Assembly (NCBI RefSeq): GCF_014698505.1
Contig: NZ_JACJTD010000010.1
Span: forward strand, 62,001 to 126,000
Direction: 5' to 3'
Length of the DNA: 64,000 nucleotides
DNA from: Nostoc foliaceum FACHB-393
Lineage (GTDB): Bacteria; Cyanobacteriota; Cyanobacteriia; Cyanobacteriales; Nostocaceae
Positions 1-8,194 of this stretch are shown here, piece by piece. Made by a program: the position numbers and the translations under genes. The notes under the pieces were generated by a model that saw only the letters and a program-made list of their open reading frames with translations, did no database searches and was not told where the DNA came from. The first letter of the stretch is position 1. Each line of letters begins with the position of its first letter.

Positions 1-1
1 A

Positions 2-226
2 AGAAGTACACTAGCCAGCTTGTGGTCAGTAAATGATGAGTCTACATCTGAACTCATGGGTGAATTTTATCGTGAATTAGTTAATGCCAATGGCCGAAAA
101 AATGTCAGTAAAGCTGAGGCTCTCCAGCAAGCTCAGTTAGCTCTGTTAAACAATCGCGATCGCAATAAAAAATGGGAGCGTCCTTATTATTGGGCCCCCT
201 TTGTTTTAGTAGGGAATTGGCTTTAA
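2..226 (+). CDS. CHAT domain protein, C-terminal end (partial at left edge)
   Basis: The frame is open from the first bases of the window, so this is the last 74 codons of a longer gene. The translation carries the ending typical of CHAT (caspase HetF-associated with TPRs) domains: an RSTLASLWSVND stretch near the start and a WAPFVLVGNW ending just before the stop. CHAT domains are caspase-like cysteine proteases, often with N-terminal TPRs. The catalytic His/Cys region lies outside the window, so activity cannot be judged. It converges with the DUF928 gene, whose stop overlaps by a few bases. TTG 20 is an internal codon, not a start. Confidence 0.85.
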   Translation, partial: RSTLASLWSVNDESTSELMGEFYRELVNANGRKNVSKAEALQQAQLALLNNRDRNKKWERPYYWAPFVLVGNWL

Positions 227-987
227 TTTTGGGAAACTACAGTACCAAAACTATATTCTTGAGCCAGTCTTTCTAAGCCAACCACACCATTAGCTTTTAA
301 TAAATCAGCCCATTCCTGTTTTAATGTTGGATCTTGTGGATTGCGACGGCGACGTTCAGCTAAGTTATTCAACGCATCATACCAAATCTTATTATTTAAA
401 TAGCTTTGGTAATCATTAGTATTAGCAGAACCAAGGTTGATTCGTTCTACTATTCCACCAACATCAAAACTATTTCCATCATTACAAACCATCCGAAAAG
501 ACCAATTATAAACCTTGCCTTGTTTTAATGAGTTTTGGGGTTTTGATGGCACAGTCACACTAACAATTCCTGGTGTTGATTGAAGTGTGTATCGAGTTCT
601 TTCTATGGTTTTTTGTTCTGCTTCATTTTGCAATACTAACTCAGCATATCTGATATCTTTCGGCAGATTAGGAACATAAACCCAAAAAGTAGGATACTCA
701 GAGACAGTAGATCCCCCATTCTTAGGCACCAAAGCAGTTAGTTCCGTTGCTTCTATTCCATCACAATTACCACGGCTAGCAGCATCTGTTTGTCGATTTG
801 GTCTACCTGTTGAAGTAAAATCTAGCTTTTGTCTCCGAGATGATTGTACTAAACGAAAGTTAGAATTTATAGTTAATCTGGGAGACTCTGCAAATACTAA
901 TATGGGGTAGCTTGTCAAGCCAGCCATAACCCAAAACAAAAAGAGGATAAGAGAATTTTTTGGAAAAGTTCGCTTCTTGTTACTCAT
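223..987 (-). CDS. DUF928 domain-containing exported protein
   Basis: The product is 254 aa with a hydrophobic N-terminal segment (residues about 12-33, ending near VFAES) that looks like a signal peptide or anchor. The body matches DUF928 as I know it: a TALVPKNGGST stretch, then a beta-rich WVYVP region with a YTL/TVPS pattern, then a C-terminal helical part with an IWYDALNNLAERRR motif. Function is unknown. ATG 987 has a good GAGGA ribosome-binding site five bases upstream. It lies 18 bp downstream of the CHASE2 gene on the same strand, so the two are probably one operon. DUF928, CHASE2 and CHAT genes are frequent neighbours in filamentous cyanobacteria, which suggests a shared envelope or signalling role. 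Confidence 0.85.
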   Translation of the reverse strand: MSNKKRTFPKNSLILFLFWVMAGLTSYPILVFAESPRLTINSNFRLVQSSRRQKLDFTSTGRPNRQTDAASRGNCDGIEATELTALVPKNGGSTVSEYPTFWVYVPNLPKDIRYAELVLQNEAEQKTIERTRYTLQSTPGIVSVTVPSKPQNSLKQGKVYNWSFRMVCNDGNSFDVGGIVERINLGSANTNDYQSYLNNKIWYDALNNLAERRRRNPQDPTLKQEWADLLKANGVVGLERLAQEYSFGTVVSQN

Positions 988-1005
988 AATTTCCTCTAAA
1001 AACTA

Positions 1006-2421
1006 TTAACTATTGGTAGGAGTAGTAGGAGTAGTAGGAGTAGTAGGAGTGCTAGGAGCGCTAGGAGTACTAGAAGTGGTAGAAGTGATTTGCACATACG
1101 TTAAGGCAATTACTACGCACACTCCTGTTAGGAACAAACTAAGTATTGTGGGTATAACTGGCAACCACCCACCCTGCATAAAAGCTAAACGACATAGTCC
1201 ATATAAAATACTGATCGCTATAACCACAACTAGCCCCCTCCTAATTGGCGATCGCCAATACTCAATCAATATCCCTACGAAGAATGCCCAAAGCCAAACC
1301 CAGATAATTTCTACCGCCTGTGGCCACCACCACAACAAGGGTCGTTGATTTAACACAGCACTAATAATTTGACTCACCATGTGTGCCTGAATTAACACTC
1401 CAGGCATTTCTGTACCATAAGGAGTCATATGAAAATCCCTAAAACTACGGGCAGTAGTACCGATTAAAACAATGCGATTATTAACGAGACTTGGTAGTTT
1501 AGCGTCTTGCGAACCTTCAAGGATATCCGTCAAGCTTATTTGCTGGGCAATTGATTCATCTGGTTTCAGCGATCGATAATTGAGGAGAATTTGGTAGCCC
1601 AAATCTTCTGTTCTTGGTAACTGATACCCACCAGCATCTGAAACTAACTTGGGAAAAATTACTGTACCAATTTGTAACCTCTGATCTACAGTCTGTTGGA
1701 TTGGTGAAATATTTTCTGTTTCTAAGTAACGAAGTGCAATTCGTAGGCTAAATGATTGATCTGTATAACATTGGCTGCTAGGTGTCTGAGCTAATAATTG
1801 GCGACGGATAACCTTGTTTGGATCTTCGGGAATATTACTAAATCCCAAACGTTGATATTGTGCTAATTGAATTTCAGGTGAAGCTTTTATACCTCCAATA
1901 CTGCACGTAAGAATCAAATTGTTGTTCTCCTGCAATTGTTTTACTAAGTCTTTGAATTGTAGGTTGACACCAAAATCACGAAAAATATCCAAACCAATGA
2001 CTCGCGGTTGATGCGGATTCAATTTTTGTAAAAGTGCATCAAGTGCTTGGTCTGATAGTGATGCGGCTCTCCTTTCCATATTTTTCTGAGCTTGATATTC
2101 CAGATCATCATCGTTAATTGTGATTATTAGTAGGCGAGAATCTGGTTGCTCAATAGGCCGCGATCGCATCATATAATCAAATGCTGCCAACTCAGATGGC
2201 TGCAACATCCCTAAAGGTCGTACCACTCCCATCAACAAACCAACGATTATTACACTAGTTAGGAATGCAGTTTGGAATTTCCTCATTGGTAGAGTAGGTT
2301 TTCCCTTCCCGTTTGCCCTTGAGGGTTCTCCTGTGTTTTCTGCTTCCCGCATATATCGCAGAACTGTGATCAATGTGGTTGCTGCTGCTGTCAGTGCTGA
2401 AATTAAGGTCGGAAAATCCAT
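1006..2421 (-). CDS. CHASE2 domain-containing membrane protein
   Basis: The product is 471 aa. One transmembrane segment lies near residues 50-70. A large extracytoplasmic CHASE2 sensor domain follows (about 75-340), with the typical DYMMRSRP, TINDDDL, PRVIGLDIFRD and RIVLIGTTA motifs. Three hydrophobic segments then occupy about 365-450. There is no kinase, cyclase or other output domain, so the protein must signal through a partner or be purely structural. The last 20 or so residues are a Ser/Thr/Pro tail of TPT repeats, encoded by a 9-bp DNA repeat. ATG 2421 is preceded by a strong GGAGGT site. It is followed by the DUF928 gene. Confidence 0.88.
   Translation of the reverse strand: MDFPTLISALTAAATTLITVLRYMREAENTGEPSRANGKGKPTLPMRKFQTAFLTSVIIVGLLMGVVRPLGMLQPSELAAFDYMMRSRPIEQPDSRLLIITINDDDLEYQAQKNMERRAASLSDQALDALLQKLNPHQPRVIGLDIFRDFGVNLQFKDLVKQLQENNNLILTCSIGGIKASPEIQLAQYQRLGFSNIPEDPNKVIRRQLLAQTPSSQCYTDQSFSLRIALRYLETENISPIQQTVDQRLQIGTVIFPKLVSDAGGYQLPRTEDLGYQILLNYRSLKPDESIAQQISLTDILEGSQDAKLPSLVNNRIVLIGTTARSFRDFHMTPYGTEMPGVLIQAHMVSQIISAVLNQRPLLWWWPQAVEIIWVWLWAFFVGILIEYWRSPIRRGLVVVIAISILYGLCRLAFMQGGWLPVIPTILSLFLTGVCVVIALTYVQITSTTSSTPSAPSTPTTPTTPTTPTNS
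1015..1085. repeat. Degenerate 9-bp tandem repeat (TAGTAGGAG type)
   Basis: About four perfect and several degenerate copies of a GTAGTAGGA-type nonamer. They encode the Thr/Pro/Ser-rich C-terminus of the CHASE2 protein on the minus strand. Because the period is a multiple of three, copy number can change without shifting the frame. Confidence 0.85.
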
Positions 2422-2467
2422 CTGACACCTCCATGAAGGGTCTGTAAACAGGCAATGAGAAGGGATT

Positions 2468-2625
2468 TTAGCTTCTATTGTCTACAATCACAAAATCATT
2501 TCGTCGGTCATTGGTAGAGGTTTTGTAGGCAATTAAAATCTCTTGAGCATCTAAAATTCGAGAAAATGCCAAAGTGCAAGGTTGTCCCCAAGGTAAGCCA
2601 AAATCATGAACATTGCCGGAAATTT
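2468..2625 (-). pseudogene. C-terminal relic of an alpha-amylase-family gene
   Basis: Reading the minus strand gives an open stretch of about 52 codons ending in TAA, with no start codon. It contains FGLPWGQPCTLAFSRILDAQ followed by EILIAYKTST and DFVIVD. This resembles the region near the C-terminus of cyanobacterial glycoside hydrolase family 13 proteins, where a SRIL..QEILIAYNTS pattern is common. Nothing of the catalytic barrel remains. It is an inference from motif memory; an unrelated relic is possible. Confidence 0.45.
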
Positions 2626-3346
2626 CTCAGAAGTACATCCGACCAAATTTTAGTGCTGCTGTGGATTGAAAGATTCTGACAATTTGAGAAATCTTTTGGT
2701 AAATTCTACAATTTTGATTTTGATTTTGATGTTTTTATATTAATCTGATTTATTTGGCAAATTAATCTAATGGAAGAGAAACAAACATAAGGATTTTATG
2801 CAGCTATCCAATCAATTAAGAATTCTTTAAGAGTGCTACGACAAAAGCTGTAGACAAGAATGCCAATAAATGTTGAGTGTAAATTTTACCCGTTTATCTT
2901 TATATTGCTGATCCCCCAAATTTAAACCTCTAACCAAAGTTAGATAAATTTAGTCAAAAGTTAGAGTTTAGAGTAAACTTTTTTGCCGAATAAAAAGTTT
3001 ACTTAATGCCGTGTACAACTTTATCTCAAAGCTAACCCCCAATCCTTTCCCTATGTTCGTACAGCGTCTCAAAGAGAGAGAAGGGGAGCAAGAATCAAAA
3101 GCCTATCGACCTTTCGGGGATAGATTTGGAGAGAGGTTACAAGAATAGGTCGCACATCGCATTACTTAATGAAATTCAGTTGTTGAGGAATATATCATCT
3201 TCATCTATTTATAGAGATAGTTTTGTATCCTTTTGTTAATTAAGTTTTACCAAAATTGGTAAAGTTACTTTATACAATAATTTCCTCACAAGTTCCTCAA
3301 ATTATTTTTTTAAATTTGGGAAGTAGATAAATTTAGTAACAATGTT
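2626..3346. other. AT-rich intergenic region, nothing recognised
   Basis: About 720 bp with no convincing coding frame, RNA gene or mobile element. It contains ordinary Nostoc-like filler around 3020-3150 (a GAGAGAGAAGGGGAG stretch) and the AT-rich leader of the small gene at 3347. Confidence 0.5.
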
Positions 3347-3526
3347 ATGACAGTCTTAACAAAATTACAGCAGTTTCTTAAATCAATTAAAGAAGCTCCT
3401 GCACAAATCATTAACTACATCTCAAGTGCAGCAGCGAGAATTTTCTCACCCAAGGATGATGATTATCCAGATACAGGGGTTCAACCTTTTGAGGGAGATA
3501 TTCCTGATGATAAAAGAAAGTTTTGA
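3347..3526 (+). CDS. Small conserved-looking hypothetical protein (59 aa)
   Basis: ATG 3347 opens a 59-codon frame ending in TGA. The first half is a possible amphipathic helix rich in Lys, Gln and Ala (starting MTVLTKLQQFLKSIKEAPAQ). The second half is acidic and Pro/Gly-rich (DDDYPDTG, then FEGDIPDD), ending KRKF. I recall similar tiny proteins in Nostoc genomes but no function is known. There is no clear Shine-Dalgarno sequence, but the amino-acid pattern looks protein-like rather than random. It could be a small membrane-surface or regulatory peptide. Confidence 0.55.
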   Translation: MTVLTKLQQFLKSIKEAPAQIINYISSAAARIFSPKDDDYPDTGVQPFEGDIPDDKRKF

Positions 3527-3599
3527 GCGGATATTTAAGAAGTATCAAACTTTGGCTGGGTAATATTAGGACATAACATTAAGCTCATTCCATCCCCTT

Positions 3600-3715
3600 T
3601 TAGGGGATGGGATAACACGTGCATACTGATGACTGATGAAGGTTGACGGTTAACAGTCATCAGTCAACAGTTAACGACGGCATTGAATAAGTGGGCTTCC
3701 CGCCGCCTTGGTGAT
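3600..3715. repeat. Dispersed repeat with GTTAAC/GACTGATGA motifs and a G/C-rich end
   Basis: A GGGATAACAC start, ACTGATGACTGATGA and GTTAACAGTCATCAGTCAAC inverted motifs, and a 25-bp tail (3691-3715) containing TTCCCGCCGCCT. The tail recurs with two mismatches at 9322-9346, after the dihydroorotate-dehydrogenase-like gene. The two copies flank the nifJ block. Confidence 0.6.
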
Positions 3716-3759
3716 AGTACTCCAGTTACCATCGCTGTTATGTCCGTCCAGAAGATTGA

Positions 3760-3939
3760 CTACGATCGCAAACTATAATTGTCGAATATCAAAATCCTGA
3801 AACGCAGACACGGGAAATTTTGGCAGTCGGTTGGTTAAATAAATCGCATGGTACGAATGAAGCAGAATTCGCTATTGTGGTATGCGATCGCTGTCAGGGT
3901 ATATTAACCGAGTTACTGCGACGGCTGCTGGCACTTTAA
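3760..3939 (+). pseudogene. GNAT acetyltransferase relic (end of an acyl-CoA synthetase/GNAT-type gene)
   Basis: The frame is open between a TGA at 3757 and a TAA at 3937, and has no start codon. The translation includes YQNPETQTREILAVGWLNKS, then HGTNEAEFAIVV and TELLRRLL. This resembles the GNAT domain at the C-terminus of cyanobacterial ADP-forming acyl-CoA synthetase/acetyltransferase fusions, where the acetyl-CoA loop reads like QGQGLGTELLRRLL. Here that loop is shortened to CQGILTELLRR, so the glycine-rich binding site is lost and the frame stops soon after. I infer a decayed gene remnant directly upstream of nifJ. Confidence 0.6.
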
Positions 3940-4049
3940 ATCACAAACCTATCAATTCTTCACAAGTTTCTCAACTTCTTATCCTAATGTCGAAAGTAGA
4001 TCCACTTTAGTCATTGCTAGCGCTTAAAGACTTTCACCGGTGCAAGAAG

Positions 4050-7000
4050 ATGAACAAGAGAAGCTTTGCAACCATAGACGGCAATGAAGCTGTTGCCCAA
4101 GTCGTCTATCGACTGAATGAAGTCATTGCGATTTATCCCATTACTCCCTCTTCACCAATGGCTGAGTGGGCAGATACTTGGGCTAGTGAAGGCAAACCCA
4201 ACATTTGGGGTACTGTTCCCTCGGTGGTAGAGATGCAAAGTGAAGGAGGTGTAGCTGGTGCTGTACATGGTGCTTTGCAAACTGGTTCACTGACAACCAC
4301 ATTTACAGCATCACAGGGATTATTGTTGATGATCCCCAATATGTACAAAATTGCTGGGGAATTAACACCTACAGTATTTCATATTGCCGCGCGATCGCTA
4401 GCCGCGCAAGCTCTCTCCATTTTCGGTGACCACAGCGATGTCATGGCAGCGCGGGGTACTGGTTTTGCCATGCTGTGTGCCGCATCAGTCCAAGAAGCAC
4501 AGGATTTTGCTTTAATAGCAACGCGGACAACCTTAGAATCACGAATACCGTTCTTACACTTTTTTGATGGCTTTCGTACCTCCCACGAAATTAACAAAGT
4601 AGAAACTTTAACAGAAGATGATTTGCGAGAATTCATTCCCGATGAATTAGTATTTGCCCATCGATCACGCGCTCTCACCCCTGACAAACCAGTTTTGCGC
4701 GGTACAACACAAAACCCTGATATCTACTTCCAAGCCAGGGAAACTGTCAATCCTTACTATCTAGCTTGTGCAGACATCACCCAGAAAGTCATGGATGAAT
4801 TTGCCGCGATGACTGGGCGACAGTACCAACTATTTGAATATCACGGCGACCCAGCAGCCGAACGAGTTATTGTGCTGATGGGTTCTGGTTGTGAGGCTGT
4901 ACATGAAATAGTAGATTATCTCAACGCCCGTGGTGAGAAAGTGGGTGTTTTGAAAGTAAGACTATATCGCCCATTTGATGTAAAGCGTTTTGTCGCTGCT
5001 TTACCAACAACTATCCGTAGCATCGCAGTTTTAGACCGCACGAAAGAACCAGGTGCATCAGGTGAACCTCTCTATTTAGATGTGGTAAATGCAATTCATG
5101 AAGCTTCGAAAGCAGGGCCAAGCATTTCCCTATCTCCCCTTCCTCAAGTAGTGGGTGGTCGTTACGGTTTATCTTCTAAAGAATTTACGCCAGCGATGAT
5201 TAAAGCCGTCTTTGATAACCTTGCTGCGGCTGAACAAAAAAAAAATAATTTCACCATCGGTATTAACGATGATATCACCCACACCAGCTTGAATTATAAC
5301 CTTGACTTTAGCATTGAACCAGACAACATAGTAAGAGCAATTTTTTATGGTTTGGGTGCAGATGGGACAGTGGGCGCTAATAAAAACTCAATCAAAATTA
5401 TTGGAGAAGAAACAAGCAATTACGCTCAAGGCTATTTTGTCTACGACTCCAAGAAATCAGGTTCTGTCACAGTTTCTCACTTACGCTTTGGTTCACAACC
5501 AATTCGCTCAACCTATTTAATCAGCAAAGCTAACTTTGTCGGCTGTCATCAATGGGAATTTATCGAAAAATTTCCTATCCTGAAAGACATCATACCAGAC
5601 GGCACATTCTTAGTTAATTCACCTTATGAACAGGATGAAGTTTGGGATCATCTGCCGCCATCAGTACAAGAGCAAATTATTCAAAAGCGTCTGAAATTTT
5701 ATGTAATTAATGCGTATAAAGTTGCTCGTCAAGCAGGCATGGCTGGCAGAATCAACACAGTAATGCAGGTTTGTTTCTTCGCTTTGTCGGGTGTATTGCC
5801 ACGAGAAGAAGCGATGCCTTCGGCGAGCTACGCTAACGCCTCTATCAAAAACTCCATCCGCAAGATTTACAGCCAGAAGGGTGACGAAATTGTACAGATG
5901 AACATCAACGCGGTGGATACTACATTAGAGAATTTGTATGAGGTGGGAAATAGGGAATTGGGAATAGGGAATGGGAAAGAAAAACAATCCCCAACTCTTG
6001 ATACTGCACCTGCTTTTGTCCGTGATGTCTTAGGTAAAATGATTGCCCGTCAAGGAGATGAACTGCCAGTTAGTGCTTTACCAGCAGACGGGACTTATCC
6101 CACTGGTACAGCAAAATGGGAAAAGCGTAACATTGCCCAAGAAATACCCGTTTGGGATACAGATGTCTGCATTCAATGTGGTAAGTGCGTGATGGTGTGC
6201 CCTCACAGTGTCATTCGGAGTAAGGTTTACGAACCACAGCAGTTAGAAAATGCACCATCGACCTTTAAGAGTGCCAATGCCAAAGACCACGATTGGCAAG
6301 GTTTGAAATACACTATCCAAGTGGCAGCAGAAGATTGCACTGGCTGCGGAATTTGCGTAGATGTGTGCCCAGCGAAGAATAAATCAGAACTACGCCGCAA
6401 AGCCATCAATATGGAACCGCAAAGACCATTACGCGAACAAGAACGGGAAAATTGGGACTTCTTTTTGAATATTCCTAATCCAGATAGAAGCCATCTAAAG
6501 CTGACTCATATTAACCAACAGCAGATGCAAGAACCATTATTTGAATTTTCTGGGGCTTGCGCTGGTTGTGGCGAGACACCTTATATTAAGTTAGCAACGC
6601 AGCTGTTTGGCGATCGCATGATTGTTGCCAACGCCACCGGTTGTTCTTCTATCTATGGTGGTAATTTACCCACCACACCTTGGACGCACAATCTCCAAGG
6701 ACGCGGACCAGCTTGGTCTAATAGTTTATTTGAAGATAACGCCGAATTTGGACTTGGTTTTCGCATTTCGATTGATAAACAAGCAGAATTTGCTGCGGAA
6801 TTACTCAAACAACTGACAACAGATGTAGGTGAAGAACTGGCAAATAGTATCCTTAATGCCGAACAAAAAGATGAAGCTGATATTTGGGAACAACGAGAAA
6901 GGGTAGCGCTATTGAAACAGAAGTTAGATAAAATTTTGACTGCGGAAATAGACACCAATTTAAAATCTAAAATCCAAAATCTAAAATCGCTAGCTGATTA

Positions 7001-7658
7001 CTTAGTGAAAAAGAGTGTTTGGATTATCGGTGGTGATGGCTGGGGTTACGATATCGGATTCGGTGGACTAGATCACGTCTTAGCCAGTGGACACAACGTT
7101 AATATTCTCATTCTTGATACTGAAGTTTATTCCAATACAGGTGGACAAATGTCCAAAGCCACGCCCAAAGCAGCTGTAGCTAAATTTGCGGCTGGGGGTA
7201 AAGTTGCACCTAAAAAAGACTTGGGTTTAATGGCGATGACTTACGGCAATGTCTATATTGCCAGCGTCGCAATGGGCGCACGCGATGAACACACCCTCAA
7301 GGCTTTCCTGGAAGCTGAGGCTTATGAAGGCCCATCGCTAATTATTGCCTACAGCCATTGCATTGCCCACGGAATCAATATGAGTACAGCAATGCAGAAT
7401 CAAAAAGCTGCTGTCGATTCAGGTCAATGGTTACTGTATCGATTTAATCCAGACCGCATCAAGCAAGGAATAAACCCACTACAACTTGATTCGCGCACAC
7501 CAAAGTTACCATTAGAGAAATATATGTATTTGGAAAACCGCTTCAAGATGTTGACTAAGAGTAACAAAGAAGTGGCACAGCAATTACTTAAAGAAGCTCA
7601 AGCAGATGTGAAAACCCGTTGGCAAATGTATCAATATTTGGCTGCAAGAAATTATTGA
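4050..7658 (+). CDS. nifJ: Pyruvate:ferredoxin (flavodoxin) oxidoreductase
   Basis: This 1202-aa enzyme oxidises pyruvate and CoA to acetyl-CoA and CO2, passing electrons to ferredoxin or flavodoxin. The domains follow the single-chain PFOR order: N-terminal pyrimidine-binding part (starting ATIDGNEAVA, with YPITPSSPMAEWAD), domain II, the gamma-like domain, two [4Fe-4S] motifs (CIQCGKCVMVCP near residue 705 and CTGCGICVDVCP near 762), and the TPP-binding domain (CAGCGE near 840, GGDGWGYDIG near 993, SNTGGQ near 1030). I chose ATG 4050 because homologues begin just before ATIDGNEA; the TTG at 4014 is upstream noise. Three short in-frame insertions (about residues 588-597, 631-650 and 969-981) are made of interspersed repeat DNA. 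The FMN-type oxidoreductase gene follows downstream. Confidence 0.96.
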   Translation: MNKRSFATIDGNEAVAQVVYRLNEVIAIYPITPSSPMAEWADTWASEGKPNIWGTVPSVVEMQSEGGVAGAVHGALQTGSLTTTFTASQGLLLMIPNMYKIAGELTPTVFHIAARSLAAQALSIFGDHSDVMAARGTGFAMLCAASVQEAQDFALIATRTTLESRIPFLHFFDGFRTSHEINKVETLTEDDLREFIPDELVFAHRSRALTPDKPVLRGTTQNPDIYFQARETVNPYYLACADITQKVMDEFAAMTGRQYQLFEYHGDPAAERVIVLMGSGCEAVHEIVDYLNARGEKVGVLKVRLYRPFDVKRFVAALPTTIRSIAVLDRTKEPGASGEPLYLDVVNAIHEASKAGPSISLSPLPQVVGGRYGLSSKEFTPAMIKAVFDNLAAAEQKKNNFTIGINDDITHTSLNYNLDFSIEPDNIVRAIFYGLGADGTVGANKNSIKIIGEETSNYAQGYFVYDSKKSGSVTVSHLRFGSQPIRSTYLISKANFVGCHQWEFIEKFPILKDIIPDGTFLVNSPYEQDEVWDHLPPSVQEQIIQKRLKFYVINAYKVARQAGMAGRINTVMQVCFFALSGVLPREEAMPSASYANASIKNSIRKIYSQKGDEIVQMNINAVDTTLENLYEVGNRELGIGNGKEKQSPTLDTAPAFVRDVLGKMIARQGDELPVSALPADGTYPTGTAKWEKRNIAQEIPVWDTDVCIQCGKCVMVCPHSVIRSKVYEPQQLENAPSTFKSANAKDHDWQGLKYTIQVAAEDCTGCGICVDVCPAKNKSELRRKAINMEPQRPLREQERENWDFFLNIPNPDRSHLKLTHINQQQMQEPLFEFSGACAGCGETPYIKLATQLFGDRMIVANATGCSSIYGGNLPTTPWTHNLQGRGPAWSNSLFEDNAEFGLGFRISIDKQAEFAAELLKQLTTDVGEELANSILNAEQKDEADIWEQRERVALLKQKLDKILTAEIDTNLKSKIQNLKSLADYLVKKSVWIIGGDGWGYDIGFGGLDHVLASGHNVNILILDTEVYSNTGGQMSKATPKAAVAKFAAGGKVAPKKDLGLMAMTYGNVYIASVAMGARDEHTLKAFLEAEAYEGPSLIIAYSHCIAHGINMSTAMQNQKAAVDSGQWLLYRFNPDRIKQGINPLQLDSRTPKLPLEKYMYLENRFKMLTKSNKEVAQQLLKEAQADVKTRWQMYQYLAARNY
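5811..5840. repeat. In-frame copy of the GCGATG...GCTACGC repeat inside nifJ
   Basis: The 30 bases form a variant of the dispersed core found intergenically at 21125, 55679, 59999, 62094 and 63495. They add ten codons (reading AMPSASYANA) between the LPREE and IKNSIRK motifs of NifJ. Confidence 0.65.
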
Positions 7659-7694
7659 AAATTAAATATTTTGCCTAATCTCTCTTCTCTGAGT

Positions 7695-7990
7695 GAGAGG
7701 ATGTTTTAAAAGTCATTTGATTGGTATAAAACCTTTTGTTATCCCCCTAAAATCCTCTAATATCATGTCCGGTAAAAGACTTATCATTAAGACCGCATTT
7801 CTCGCTGGGGGCAGGGAGCAGGGGGAAAGAGAGTTTTAAGATTTTTGCATAGATGCCCTGAATAATAACTAATTAAGCGGACATGATATAAAAAACAGGG
7901 AATTTGATTCCGACTACCCGCTTTCTAAGGGGTTAGGGGGAATAAACAAATGCCTAAAATTACAGCCAACCACTTTTAAAATATCCTCTG
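7695..7990. mobile_element. MITE-like palindromic element, apparently nested
   Basis: Imperfect 19-bp terminal inverted repeats (7695-7713 and 7972-7990, built on GAGGATGTTTTAAAAGT) enclose about 260 bp with no coding capacity. Further inward, TTTTGTTATCCCCCTAA pairs with a TTAGGGGGAATAAACAAA stretch. Inside that sits a second, shorter inverted pair, TATCATGTCCG at 7761-7771 and CGGACATGATA at 7878-7888. This arrangement looks like one small non-autonomous element inserted into another. Confidence 0.55.
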
Positions 7991-8194
7991 AGATTATTTT
8001 TAAATTTATCTTCACGGCTTAAATAGAATATTTTAACAAACAACGCGCAGCGTCTGGTAATAGAAGGAGTTCGAGGACGTAAAGGAAAGATAAATAGAGT
8101 ATTTCCAGATATATCTCACCCAAATATTTTAGCAACTAAAGATTTTGTACAGAAGAAAACAAGTTTCTACATAACATTGAAAATAGGAGTAAAG

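Noticed and set aside
1013-1348. Plus-strand 111-codon frame with Val/Gly repeats
   Set aside because: It is the antisense of the CHASE2 C-terminal repeat tail and has no ribosome-binding site or homology.
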